Positions 37,965-46,844 of a stretch of DNA of 64,000 bases are shown here, piece after piece. Below the pieces are notes generated by a model, which searched no databases, was not told where the DNA came from, and worked only from the letters and a program-made list of their open reading frames with translations. The DNA comes from Maritimibacter sp. (GTDB taxonomy: Bacteria > Pseudomonadota > Alphaproteobacteria > Rhodobacterales > Rhodobacteraceae). Position 1 is the stretch's first letter; each line of letters begins with the position of its first letter. The translations under genes were made by a program, and so were the position numbers. The stretch covers positions 4,066,001 to 4,130,000 of the forward strand of contig CP051232.1 in assembly GCA_017792445.1 (NCBI GenBank), given 5' to 3'.

Positions 37965-39501
37965 AGCTGTCGGGCATCGACGCCTTGCGCTCGGCCACAT
38001 AGGCGGCCAGCGCCTCGGACACGGCGGGATCCATCTGCGGCTGCTGGTAGTCGTTCAGCAGCTTGCGCGCCCGTTCCGTCGCCAGCGCCAGCGTGTCGCG
38101 CGCGCCTTCTTCGGCCCAGGTCTCGAACGGCTTGTAGTCCAGCAATTCGCTGCGCCAGAAGGCGGTCTTGAAGTTCGCCTGCGTGTGGGCGCACCCAAGA
38201 AAGTGACCGCCCGGCCCCACTTCGCGGATCGCGTCCATCGCCTGCGCGTCCTCGTCCACGGCCACGCCTTTCGCCAGCCCGTGCAGCACGCCAAGCTGGT
38301 CGGCATCCATCACGAACTTGCGGATGTCGGACACCAGCCCGCCCTCCAGCCAGCCGCAGGCGTGCAGCATGAAGTTCACGCCCGACATCAGGCCCACGTT
38401 CAGCGAGTTCGCGGATTCGTAAGCCGCCTGCGCGTCCGGCAGTTTCGAGCCGCAAAAGCCCCCGGCCGAGCGGTACGGCAGCCCCAGGCGCCGCGCCAGT
38501 TGACCGACGCCGTAGGTGATCTGCGACGCTTCCGGGGTGCCGAAGGTCGGCGCGCCCGAGTTCATGTCGATCGAGGTCACGAACGCGCCCATGATCACCG
38601 GCGCGCCTTTGCGAACCAGCTGCGAATAGGCGATGCCCGCCAGCCCCTCGGCCAGCACCTGCGTCAGCGTGCCCGCCACCGAGACCGGCGCCATCGCGCC
38701 GCCCACGATGAAGGGCGAGACGATGCAGGCCTGGTTGTTGGCGGCATAGACTTCCAGCGCACCCATCATCGTCGCGTCGAAGGTCAGCGGCGAGTTGATG
38801 TTGATCAGCGAGGTCATCACCGTGTTCTGCTGGACGAAGTCCTTGCCGAACAGGATCTCGCACATATCGACCGAATCCTGCGCCCGGCTGGGTTCGGTGA
38901 CGGACCCCATGAAGGGCTTGTCCGACAGCGTCATGTGCGCCAGCAGCATATCGAAGTGGCGCTTGTTCACCGCGACGTCGGTCGGCTCGCACACGGTGCC
39001 GCCCGAGTGGTGCAGCCATTTCGACATATAGCCCAGTTTCACGAGGTCGTGGAAATCCGACAGCGTGGCATAACGGCGGTTGCCTTCGAGGTCGCGAACG
39101 AAGGGCGGGCCGTAGACCGGCGCAAGCACAAGGCTGTTGCCTCCGATCTCGACGTTGCGGTCGGGATTGCGCGCGTGCTGGGTGAAGCTGCCGGGCGCGG
39201 TCGCGCACAGCTGGCGCGCCAGACCGCGCGGGATATGGACCCGCTCGCCCTGAACATCGGCCCCGGCCTCGCGCCACAGGTCCAGCGCGGCCGGGTTCTC
39301 GACGAAGTTCACACCGATCTCTTCCAGCACCGTCTCGGCGTTGGTTTCGATGATCTGCAGCGCTTCTTCGTTGAGGATCTCGAAGTTGGGGATGTTGCGC
39401 TCGATGAAGCGGGCGGCCTCGATGCGGACGCTGGTGCGTTCTGCCCGCCGCGCGGCGCCGCCGCCTCCCCGCGCCCTGCGGCGTGTGCCTGCCTCTGACA
39501 T
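37957..39501 (-). CDS. MttB-superfamily (non-pyrrolysine) trimethylamine/betaine methyltransferase-like protein
   Basis: A 514-residue member of the trimethylamine methyltransferase superfamily: NFEILNEEALQIIETNAETVLEEIGV near the start, LSDFHDLVKLGYMSKWLHHSGG in the middle and GPGGHFLGCAHTQANFKTAFW near the C-terminus. The frame has no internal amber codon, so it lacks pyrrolysine and belongs with the MtgB-like group, some of which demethylate glycine betaine or proline betaine. It should pass the methyl group to a corrinoid protein; none is adjacent, but one lies at 9.0 kb. Confidence 0.9.
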   Translation of the reverse strand: MSEAGTRRRARGGGGAARRAERTSVRIEAARFIERNIPNFEILNEEALQIIETNAETVLEEIGVNFVENPAALDLWREAGADVQGERVHIPRGLARQLCATAPGSFTQHARNPDRNVEIGGNSLVLAPVYGPPFVRDLEGNRRYATLSDFHDLVKLGYMSKWLHHSGGTVCEPTDVAVNKRHFDMLLAHMTLSDKPFMGSVTEPSRAQDSVDMCEILFGKDFVQQNTVMTSLININSPLTFDATMMGALEVYAANNQACIVSPFIVGGAMAPVSVAGTLTQVLAEGLAGIAYSQLVRKGAPVIMGAFVTSIDMNSGAPTFGTPEASQITYGVGQLARRLGLPYRSAGGFCGSKLPDAQAAYESANSLNVGLMSGVNFMLHACGWLEGGLVSDIRKFVMDADQLGVLHGLAKGVAVDEDAQAMDAIREVGPGGHFLGCAHTQANFKTAFWRSELLDYKPFETWAEEGARDTLALATERARKLLNDYQQPQMDPAVSEALAAYVAERKASMPDSFT

Positions 39502-39659
39502 CGTCGTCCTCCTGTACCGAATTGGTCCGGTCATACCGCCCCCTGCGGCGGTGCCAATGGCGGTTTGCGTCGGAATAGTCGTGAAAGCGACATACGGGGT
39601 CGCGAAACGGCGTGTCGGACACTCTTGCGCCCGCTCCCGGCAATGCCTATTGGCATGCC

Positions 39660-41222
39660 ATGACAGCTTCCCACGAACGCCTTCTGATCATCGACTTCGG
39701 CAGCCAGGTGACGCAGCTGATCGCGCGCCGCCTTCGCGAGGCGAATGTCTACTGCGAAATCCACCCCTTCCAGACCGTCGACGCGGCTTTTCTGGAGGAA
39801 TTCAGCCCGCTCGCCATCATCCTGTCCGGCGGTCCGTGCAGCGTCACGGACGAGGACGCGCCCTTGCCGCCGATGAAGGTCTACGAGATGGGCGTGCCCG
39901 TGCTCGGGATCTGCTATGGCCAGCAGGCGATGATGCAGCAGCTGGGCGGCCGCGTCGAATCGGGCCACCACCGCGAATTCGGCCGCGCCTATGTCGGACC
40001 GACCGGCGCGCACACCTCTGACCGCATCTTCCGCGGGCTGTTCACCCACGGCAAGGAAGAGGTCTGGATGAGCCACGGCGACCGCGTGACGGCGCTGGCC
40101 CCGGGCTTCGAGGTCATCGGCACCTCGCCCAACGCGCCCTATGCCATCGTCTGCGACGAGGCGCGCCGTTTCTTCGCGGTGCAGTTCCACCCCGAGGTGC
40201 ATCACACCCCGAACGGGCGGCTGATCCTGCAGAACTTCACCCGTCTCGCCGGCTTTTCGGGCGACTGGACGATGGGCGCCTACAAGGCGGAAGCGATCGC
40301 CAAGATCCGCCACCAGGTCGGCGACGGCAAGGTGATCTGCGGCCTGTCCGGCGGCGTCGACAGCTCGGTCGCGGCGGTACTGATCCACGAGGCGATCGGC
40401 GACCAGCTGACCTGCGTGTTCGTGGACCACGGCCTGATGCGCCAGGACGAGGCCGAAGAAGTCGTCAGCATGTTCCGGGACAACTATAACATCCCGCTGA
40501 TCCACGCCGACGAGGCCGACCTGTTCTTGGGTGAACTTGAGGGCGTAAGCGACCCGGAAGTCAAAAGAAAGACCATTGGTCGGCTGTTCATCGACGTGTT
40601 CCAGAAACACGCGAGCGAGATCGGCGGCGCCGAGTTTCTGGCGCAGGGCACCCTGTACCCGGACGTGATCGAAAGCGTGTCCTTCTCGGGCGGGCCCTCG
40701 GTCACCATCAAGTCGCACCACAACGTCGGCGGATTGCCGGAAAAGATGGGCCTCAAGCTGGTGGAACCGCTGCGCGAGCTGTTCAAGGACGAGGTCCGCG
40801 CGCTGGGCCGCGAGCTTGGCCTGCCCGACAAGTTCATCGGCCGACATCCCTTCCCCGGCCCCGGCCTTGCAATCCGCTGCCCCGGCGAGATCACCAGCGA
40901 CAAGCTGGACATCCTGCGCAAGGCCGACGCGGTCTATATCGACCAGATCCGCAAGCACGGCCTTTACGACGAGATCTGGCAGGCCTTCGTGGCGCTGCTG
41001 CCGGTCCGGACCGTGGGCGTGATGGGCGACGGGCGCACCTATGACTATGCCTGCGCGCTGCGGGCCGTCACCTCGGTCGACGGCATGACCGCCGACTATT
41101 ATCCCTTCACCCACGAGTTCCTTGGCGAGACCGCCAACCGGATCATCAACGAGGTGAACGGGATCAACCGGGTGACCTACGACATCACGTCGAAACCTCC
41201 GGGAACCATCGAGTGGGAATGA
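39660..41222 (+). CDS. guaA: GMP synthase (glutamine-hydrolysing)
   Basis: A 520-residue enzyme making GMP from XMP. The N-terminal glutaminase has GICYGQQAM with the nucleophile Cys and QFHPEVHHT with His-Glu; the ATP-pyrophosphatase has the P-loop [12 protein letters not shown]; the dimerisation domain ends [18 protein letters not shown]. Start chosen at MTASHERLL. It is followed at 10 bases by the FkbM-type gene. Confidence 0.98.
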   Translation: MTASHERLLIIDFGSQVTQLIARRLREANVYCEIHPFQTVDAAFLEEFSPLAIILSGGPCSVTDEDAPLPPMKVYEMGVPVLGICYGQQAMMQQLGGRVESGHHREFGRAYVGPTGAHTSDRIFRGLFTHGKEEVWMSHGDRVTALAPGFEVIGTSPNAPYAIVCDEARRFFAVQFHPEVHHTPNGRLILQNFTRLAGFSGDWTMGAYKAEAIAKIRHQVGDGKVICGLSGGVDSSVAAVLIHEAIGDQLTCVFVDHGLMRQDEAEEVVSMFRDNYNIPLIHADEADLFLGELEGVSDPEVKRKTIGRLFIDVFQKHASEIGGAEFLAQGTLYPDVIESVSFSGGPSVTIKSHHNVGGLPEKMGLKLVEPLRELFKDEVRALGRELGLPDKFIGRHPFPGPGLAIRCPGEITSDKLDILRKADAVYIDQIRKHGLYDEIWQAFVALLPVRTVGVMGDGRTYDYACALRAVTSVDGMTADYYPFTHEFLGETANRIINEVNGINRVTYDITSKPPGTIEWE

Positions 41223-41232
41223 CGTCCCGCCG

Positions 41233-42057
41233 ATGATCCAGCGCATCGCGAACCGAGTGCGGGCATGGGCCACCATGCTCGACGCCCAGATCAAGCGGAC
41301 CCATCCGCTGCAACAGATCGGGACGGCCGAGGGCTACGAACTGGTTCACCTTGGCACCGGCTATGGCGGCTGGACGTTCGTGAACGACCCGGCGCTTCAG
41401 GGCGCCACCATCGTCAGCGCCGGACTGGGCGAGGACGCTTCGTTCGACGTGGAATTCGTGCGCCGCTATGGCGCGCGTTCGGTCATCGTCGACCCGACCC
41501 CGCGCGCGGTCGCGCATCACGCGGCGATCATGGGTCGGATCGGCCAGCCCCGCACCACGGACTATGTCGGCGGCGGTGATCAGCCGGTCGACTCTTACGA
41601 TCTGTCAGGGGTTTCCGCCGAACAGCTGACACTTGACCAGCGCGCGCTGTGGAATGCCGAGACAACCGTGCGGTTCTTCCGTCCACGCAATCCGTCGAAC
41701 GTCTCGCACTCTATCCTGAACTATCAGCATGCCTATCGCGACGACACCGACCATATCGAGGTGCCCGCCGTGCCGCTGTCGCGCATCCTGTCTGACCACG
41801 GCATCGCGGCAGACGGTCTGCCGCTGCTGAAGCTGGATATCGAGGGCGCCGAGGTCGAGGTGATCGAGCGTATGCTGGACGATGGAATCCGGCCCCGCCA
41901 ACTGTGCGTCGAGTACGACGAGTTCAACGTCGCCACCCGCCGCGCCTTCGCCCGGATCGACCGGGCGCATGGGCGGCTGACGGACGCGGGCTATCGCTGC
42001 ATCCACACCGACGGCAAGGCGGATTTCCTTTACATCGACACCCGCGTTTTCGGCTGA
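41233..42057 (+). CDS. FkbM-family SAM methyltransferase
   Basis: A 274-residue protein with FkbM features: SAGLGEDASFDVEFVRRYG and VIVDPTPRAVAH in the SAM fold, and LLKLDIEGAEVEVIERML with the typical KxDIEGxE motif. Target probably an O-methylated glycan or secondary metabolite; unknown. The 10-base gap to guaA suggests cotranscription without obvious functional link. Confidence 0.87.
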   Translation: MIQRIANRVRAWATMLDAQIKRTHPLQQIGTAEGYELVHLGTGYGGWTFVNDPALQGATIVSAGLGEDASFDVEFVRRYGARSVIVDPTPRAVAHHAAIMGRIGQPRTTDYVGGGDQPVDSYDLSGVSAEQLTLDQRALWNAETTVRFFRPRNPSNVSHSILNYQHAYRDDTDHIEVPAVPLSRILSDHGIAADGLPLLKLDIEGAEVEVIERMLDDGIRPRQLCVEYDEFNVATRRAFARIDRAHGRLTDAGYRCIHTDGKADFLYIDTRVFG

Positions 42058-42123
42058 GCCCCAAGACAGGACGATCGCGGCCCGCTAGACTGGACCGATA
42101 TTTCCAGCCCCACGGAGCCTGTC

Positions 42124-42750
42124 ATGAAGTCCGTCGCCGCCATTGCCGCCCTGCTTGCCCTCGCCCCCGCCGCCTTCGCCGATCCGGGTTACTACGACGT
42201 GACCGGCGTCGCCTCGGATGACACGCTGAATGTCCGCGCCGAGCCCGACGCGGCCTCTGCCGACATCGGCGACCTGCCATTTGACGCCAAGGGCATCGAG
42301 GTGATCGCGACCGACGCCAGCGGCGATTGGGGCCGCATCGTCTGGGAAGAGGGCAGCGGCTGGATCGCGACCCGGTTCCTTGCCGAAGTCGCCCTACCGA
42401 CGCTGACGGGCACCGCCCTGCCCGCGGGCCTGCAATGCAGCGGGACCGAGCCGTTCTGGTCGATCCGCTATGCCGAAACCGGTGCGGTCTATTCCGATGT
42501 CATGGGCACCGCGTTGAGCCTCGGATATGGCGGCGCGGCGGTGGCCGAGGGGTTCGCGACCTTCCCGGTTGCTCTCAGCCATGCGGGCGCAGGCTCTGGC
42601 ACGCTAAGCATCGTATCGACCGCAATCTGCAGCGACGGGATGAGCGACCGGGATTATCCCTACACCGTCGCGCTGGTGCTGCAGACCGAAAGCGGTCAGC
42701 GGTTCCTGTCGGGGTGCTGCTGGCTTCCGCTTGATGCGGGGACAAACTGA
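42124..42750 (+). CDS. Periplasmic SH3b-domain protein with C-terminal COG3650-like domain
   Basis: A 208-residue protein with a signal peptide (cleaved after AFA near residue 19). A bacterial SH3 domain follows (DTLNVRAEPDAASADIGDLP ... GWIATRFLAE), then a domain with CSGTEPFWSIRY and two later cysteines, similar to the COG3650/MliC-like secreted domains. Possibly cell-wall binding. Function not established. Confidence 0.8.
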   Translation: MKSVAAIAALLALAPAAFADPGYYDVTGVASDDTLNVRAEPDAASADIGDLPFDAKGIEVIATDASGDWGRIVWEEGSGWIATRFLAEVALPTLTGTALPAGLQCSGTEPFWSIRYAETGAVYSDVMGTALSLGYGGAAVAEGFATFPVALSHAGAGSGTLSIVSTAICSDGMSDRDYPYTVALVLQTESGQRFLSGCCWLPLDAGTN

Positions 42751-42816
42751 CGGGCCTTTCCCTTCCCCGCGCGATGGCCTACCCCTGTCCGGCACCCGGC
42801 GCGAGGGAGGACGTCC

Positions 42817-43749
42817 GTGCCCCGTAACACCACCATCGCCGCAACCGCGGCGGCCACCGTCGCGCCCGTACGCGCGGTGCCCGAAAGCGACCCGCTGCGC
42901 GCCGCGGCGTGGATGACCGGCGCGGTCATCGCGTTCACGTCTATGGCGATTGCCGGGCGCGAACTTGCCGGACAGCACGACACGTTCGAGATCATGGCCT
43001 ACCGGTCGGTCTTCGGCGTGCTCATCGTGCTTGCGGTCGGCGGCATCGCCGGCACCCTGCGGCAAGTCACCCGGCGCAGCCTGCACGTCCACCTCGCTCG
43101 CAACATCAGCCATTTCACCGCGCAGAACCTGTGGTTCTACGCGATCACCGTGGCGCCGCTGGCGCAGGTCATCGCGCTGGAATTCACGTCTCCGCTCTGG
43201 GTCACGCTGCTGGCGCCGCTGGTGCTGGGCGAGATGCTGACCCGCGTTCGCGTCATCGCCGCCGCGCTGGGCTTCATAGGCGTGCTGATCGTCACGCAGC
43301 CGTTCGGGGGCCCGCCCCTTGGCGCCGGACAGGCGATGGCGGCGGCGGCGGCCATCGGCTTTGCCGGTTCGGCCCTGTTCACCCGCCTGCTGACCCGGAC
43401 CGAAACGATCACCTGCATCCTGTTCTACCTGACCGTGATGCAAAGCGTTTTCGGCCTTGTCTGCGCCGGGATCGACGGCGAGATGGCGCTGCCGACGGCG
43501 CAATCGCTGCCGTGGCTGGCGGTGGTGGGCATGGCCGGGCTGACCGCGCATTTCTGTCTTACCAAGGCGCTGTCGGTCGCGCCGGCAGGGGTCGTGATGC
43601 CGATGGACTTCGCCCGCCTGCCGATCATCGGTCTGGTGGGAATGATCTTTTACCTCGAACCCCTCAGTTGGGGCGTCATCGCCGGCGGCGTCCTTATTCT
43701 TGCCGCGAACTGGATGAACATTCGCAGCGAGGCGGCCAAACGTCGCTAA
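42817..43749 (+). CDS. EamA/DMT-family transporter
   Basis: A 310-residue protein with ten membrane helices in two EamA repeats (first near residues 30-155, second 165-300). GTG start at 42817 with an upstream GGGAGG site. The substrate of this drug/metabolite exporter family member cannot be inferred; LARNISHFTAQNLWFYAI resembles the RhtA/riboflavin-type subgroup only loosely. Confidence 0.88.
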   Translation: MPRNTTIAATAAATVAPVRAVPESDPLRAAAWMTGAVIAFTSMAIAGRELAGQHDTFEIMAYRSVFGVLIVLAVGGIAGTLRQVTRRSLHVHLARNISHFTAQNLWFYAITVAPLAQVIALEFTSPLWVTLLAPLVLGEMLTRVRVIAAALGFIGVLIVTQPFGGPPLGAGQAMAAAAAIGFAGSALFTRLLTRTETITCILFYLTVMQSVFGLVCAGIDGEMALPTAQSLPWLAVVGMAGLTAHFCLTKALSVAPAGVVMPMDFARLPIIGLVGMIFYLEPLSWGVIAGGVLILAANWMNIRSEAAKRR

Positions 43750-43816
43750 GTGCGGCGTTTCGGTGACGCTGGGCGAGTAGTTTACGGGCGTTACCACTCT
43801 GACGTGGCGTCACAAT

Positions 43817-43858
43817 TTGACCGCGCTAAAATGCCGCGTCTAGCCTCACTCACTAGAC
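43817..43858 (+). promoter_or_regulatory. Promoter region of the FadL-like porin gene
   Basis: TTGACC (43817-43822) and TCTAGC (43839-43844) at 16-base spacing resemble a sigma-70 promoter. The -10 element lies within a dyad GTCTAG-N9-CTAGAC (43838-43858), a possible operator. Confidence 0.4.
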
Positions 43859-43889
43859 GAGCCGAAAAAGGTCGAGGGACGAGGATCAA

Positions 43890-44999
43890 ATGAACAAGTT
43901 AACCTGCACCGCCATTACTCTGGCGACCGCCGGTACAGTCGCGAACGCGGGCGGCATCGAGCTGACGAACCAGTCGATCGCCGCGCTGTTTGAACAGGGC
44001 AACTATGTCGAGTTCAGTTTTGGCTCGATTAACCCCAGCGTAAGCGGCACGCAGGTCGGGACGATCCCGCCCGCACTTACGGGCAGTTCCTCCGGCGATC
44101 TCGCCGAGGGGCTGGAATACGTCGGCGTCGCGCTGAAGTTCGCGCTGACCGACAAGATCGACACCGCGCTTATCCTCGACAGGCCCTATGGCGCCGAGAT
44201 CGCCTATCCCACCGGAACCGGCTATTTCGCCGGGGGCGCGATGGCGACGCTGCGCTCGACGGCGGTGACGGCCATCGGCCGCTACAAGTTCACCGACAAC
44301 ATCAGCGCTTACGCCGGTATCCGACAGCAAAGCCTGAACGCCGAGGCATTCATCCCGTTCGTGGCAGGCTGGACCGGCTCGACCGAGACCGATCACAGCT
44401 TCGGCTACCTCGTCGGCGCCGCCTACGAGAAGCCCGAGATCGCGCTGCGTGTGGCCCTGACCTATCACTCCAGCATCTCGCACGATCTTCCGACGACCGA
44501 AACCTCGCCGCTGGGCGCAGGCAACACGTCGATCATGGAAGTGAACACGCCGCAGGCGATCAACCTCGACTTCCAGACCGGTGTCGCCCCCGGCACGCTG
44601 GTGTTCGGCCAGGTCCGCTGGGTCGACTGGTCCGAGTTCGACATCTCGCCCGCCGACTACGGGACCCTGACCGGCGGTCAGTCGCTGGTGTCCTACGAGG
44701 ACGATACCTTCACCTATACGCTGGGTGTCGGACGTCAGCTGACCGAGAACTGGGCCCTGTCCGGCTTCGGTGTCTACGAGCCCGGCACCGGCGGCTTCAA
44801 GTCGAACCTGTTCCCGCCCGATGGCCGGACCGCTGTCGGCGTGGCGGTGACCTATACGCAGGACAACTTCAAGCTTCAGGCCGGTCTGCAGCACGTCTGG
44901 TTCGGCGACGGCACCACGCAGGTGGGCGGCGCCCCCGCGGGCGAGTTCACCGAGAACACCGCCGTCGCCTTCGGCCTGAAAGCCGGCTTCAGCTTCTGA
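43890..44999 (+). CDS. OmpP1/FadL-family outer-membrane protein
   Basis: A 369-residue protein with a signal peptide (cleaved near GTVANA, residue 20) and a mature start GGIELTNQSIAALFEQGN, typical of FadL-type barrels. Repeated amphipathic strands end in KAGFSF with terminal Phe. Members transport fatty acids or other hydrophobic compounds. It is shorter than E. coli FadL (about 420 mature residues). A strong terminator follows. Confidence 0.88.
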   Translation: MNKLTCTAITLATAGTVANAGGIELTNQSIAALFEQGNYVEFSFGSINPSVSGTQVGTIPPALTGSSSGDLAEGLEYVGVALKFALTDKIDTALILDRPYGAEIAYPTGTGYFAGGAMATLRSTAVTAIGRYKFTDNISAYAGIRQQSLNAEAFIPFVAGWTGSTETDHSFGYLVGAAYEKPEIALRVALTYHSSISHDLPTTETSPLGAGNTSIMEVNTPQAINLDFQTGVAPGTLVFGQVRWVDWSEFDISPADYGTLTGGQSLVSYEDDTFTYTLGVGRQLTENWALSGFGVYEPGTGGFKSNLFPPDGRTAVGVAVTYTQDNFKLQAGLQHVWFGDGTTQVGGAPAGEFTENTAVAFGLKAGFSF

Positions 45000-45021
45000 T
45001 CCACCCGATGGATCGCGGAAG

Positions 45022-45049
45022 GGGCCCCGCCTGCTGGCGGGGCCCTTTT
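45022..45049 (+). terminator. Terminator of the FadL-like gene
   Basis: Ten-base perfect stem GGGCCCCGCC / GGCGGGGCCC with a TGCT loop, followed by TTTT, 22 bases after the stop codon. Confidence 0.9.
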
Positions 45050-45126
45050 GCGTGGCAAGCGGGAAGCGGTGGCGGTTGACCGGGGGTGTGCTTGCAATTT
45101 TTGATAGCAACTCCTATCTTGCGTCC

Positions 45127-45381
45127 ATGAACGGCAGGCACCGAAAAACACTCGTCGCTGTCTATACCGATCCGGTGCCCGGCACGCTGGCGTGGGAGTC
45201 CATAGAGAGCCTTTTGCGTGCCGCCGGAGCACAGGTGATCGAGGGGCGCGGTTCACGCGTGCGGTTCGTGAAGGATGGCGAGGTCGCGACATTTCATCGG
45301 CCGCATCCCGCCAAGGAAGCAAAGCGATATCAGGTGCGCGATGCCCGCGACTTCCTGGAACGTATCGGGGTGAGACCGTGA
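45127..45381 (+). CDS. hicA: HicA-type toxin (mRNA interferase)
   Basis: An 84-residue double-stranded-RNA-binding-fold protein: ESIESLLRAAGAQVIEGRGS, RVRFVKDGEVATFHRPHPAK and DARDFLERIGV match HicA. The usual GSH catalytic histidine is Arg here (GRGSRV); the FHRPHP histidines are kept, as in a longer HicA subgroup. It overlaps hicB by four bases (GTGA). The ATG at 45127 gives the family start. Confidence 0.87.
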   Translation: MNGRHRKTLVAVYTDPVPGTLAWESIESLLRAAGAQVIEGRGSRVRFVKDGEVATFHRPHPAKEAKRYQVRDARDFLERIGVRP

Positions 45382-45710
45382 GCAACTCTATGACCTACAA
45401 GGGCTATTCAGCCCGCATCGAATACGACGACGACGATGGCATCTTCACCGGCCAGATTGCCGGCATCCGGGACCGCGTCGGGTTCCATGCGGACACGGTG
45501 GACGATCTCAGAGAGTCGTTCCGGGAAGCGGTCGACGACTATATCGAGACCTGCGAGAAGATCGGAAAAGAACCTCAAAAGGCCTATTCTGGGCAGGTCA
45601 TGTTCCGGGTCAGCCCCGAGGTTCACCGCAAGGCCGCCATTGCAGCGGAGCTCTCTGGCAAAAGCCTGAATCAGTGGGCCGAGGAGGTTCTTAAACGCGC
45701 GGCTGGCTGA
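45378..45710 (+). CDS. hicB: HicB-type antitoxin
   Basis: A 110-residue protein. The N-terminal partial RNase H-like HicB domain (YKGYSARIEYDDDDGIFTGQ ... DDLRESFREAVDDYIETC) is followed by a ribbon-helix-helix DNA-binding domain (GQVMFRVSPEVHRKAAIAAE ... LNQWAEEVLKRA). It should neutralise HicA and repress the operon. GTG start at 45378 overlaps hicA; an ATG at 45390 is an alternative. Confidence 0.9.
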   Translation: MSNSMTYKGYSARIEYDDDDGIFTGQIAGIRDRVGFHADTVDDLRESFREAVDDYIETCEKIGKEPQKAYSGQVMFRVSPEVHRKAAIAAELSGKSLNQWAEEVLKRAAG

Positions 45711-45787
45711 CGGCAACCAAGTCGCCCCCATCCCCATTTCGCACGATCCGGGTCGCGCGTCCCCTGCTCGCTGCGGTACGTGGCGGT

Positions 45788-46708
45788 ATGACGCAGAAAT
45801 CCCTCTCTCCGCGCGCCTGGGCCGAACTGGCGCTTCTTGCCCTGATCTGGGGCGGCATTTTCCTGTCGGTGCGCGTGGCGCTGGACGAGATCGGGGTCGC
45901 GACCGTCGTGGCGCATCGCGTGTTCTGGGCGGCTTTGATCCTGTGGGGCGTCGTCCTGGTTCGTGGACTCGAGATCCCGAAGGGCTGGCGGACATGGGGC
46001 GCGTTCCTGATGATGGGCGTCCTGAACAACGCCCTGCCCTATGCGCTGATGGCATGGGGGCAGTTGCATATCGAAAGCGGACTGACCTCGATCCTGAACG
46101 CCGCCACCGCCCTGTTCGGCGTGGCGGTCGCCGCGGCGGTGTTCCGCGATGAACGGCTCACCGCGCGCCGGGTCGCAGGCGTGGCCATCGGGTTCGCGGG
46201 CGTTGTGCTCGCGATCGGGCCCGAGGCGCTATTGCGGTTCGACCTGCGCTCGCTGGGCCAGATCGCGGTGCTGGGCGGAGCCTTCTCTTACGCGCTGGCG
46301 GGCGCTTGGGGCCGCAAGACCCTGTCGCATCTTCCGCCCCTGACCGCAGCGGCCGGGATGCTGACCGGAGCCGCGCTGTTCGCTGTGCCCGCCGCCTTCT
46401 GGCTGGACGGCGTGCCACAGGCCAGCCTTGCCCCGAAAACCTTCGCGGCGCTCGCCTATGCCGCGGTGATCGGCACCGCGTTCGCCTACCTTCTGTACTT
46501 CCGCGTTCTCGCCATGGCGGGCAGCGGCAACCTGCTGCTGACAACGCTGCTGATCCCGCCCGTCGCGATCCTGCTGGGGGCGTGGGTGCTGGACGAAACC
46601 CTGCCGCCCCGTGCGCTTGCCGGGTTCCTCGTGCTGGCCGCCGGGCTGGCGATCCTCGACGGGCGCGTCCTGCGCATGGCGCGAAGGCCGCAGCACCCGC
46701 GCCCGTGA
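45788..46708 (+). CDS. EamA/DMT-family transporter
   Basis: A 306-residue, ten-helix EamA protein: LLALIWGGIFLSVRVALDEI near the start, LTSILNAATALFGVAVAAAV, and a second repeat from about residue 160. Not closely alike to the other EamA protein at 42.8 kb, so not a tandem duplicate. Substrate unknown. Confidence 0.9.
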   Translation: MTQKSLSPRAWAELALLALIWGGIFLSVRVALDEIGVATVVAHRVFWAALILWGVVLVRGLEIPKGWRTWGAFLMMGVLNNALPYALMAWGQLHIESGLTSILNAATALFGVAVAAAVFRDERLTARRVAGVAIGFAGVVLAIGPEALLRFDLRSLGQIAVLGGAFSYALAGAWGRKTLSHLPPLTAAAGMLTGAALFAVPAAFWLDGVPQASLAPKTFAALAYAAVIGTAFAYLLYFRVLAMAGSGNLLLTTLLIPPVAILLGAWVLDETLPPRALAGFLVLAAGLAILDGRVLRMARRPQHPRP

Positions 46709-46759
46709 CCTGGCCCAGCTTGACCCCCGCCCGATCTCTGCTAATCAGCGATGCAGGTC

Positions 46760-46836
46760 GGGCCTGTAGCTCAATTGGTTAGAGCAGAGCGCTCATAACG
46801 CTTTGGTTGGGGGTTCAAGTCCCTCCGGGCCTACCA
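46760..46836 (+). tRNA. tRNA with CAU anticodon (elongator Met or Ile2/lysidine type)
   Basis: A 77-base tRNA with encoded CCA. D-arm GCTC/GAGC, anticodon stem GAGCG/CGCTT with loop CTCATAA, T-loop TTCAAGT. The acceptor closes with a G1-U72 wobble. C4-G69 and C5-G68 pairs and a G27-U43 wobble are features recognised by TilS in tRNA-Ile2, so an isoleucine AUA-reading tRNA is as likely as methionine. Confidence 0.9.
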
Positions 46837-46844
46837 AAAACCCG

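Noticed and set aside
37957-39501. Pyrrolysine-containing trimethylamine methyltransferase
   Set aside because: The reading frame is continuous with no in-frame amber codon, so no pyrrolysine is needed.
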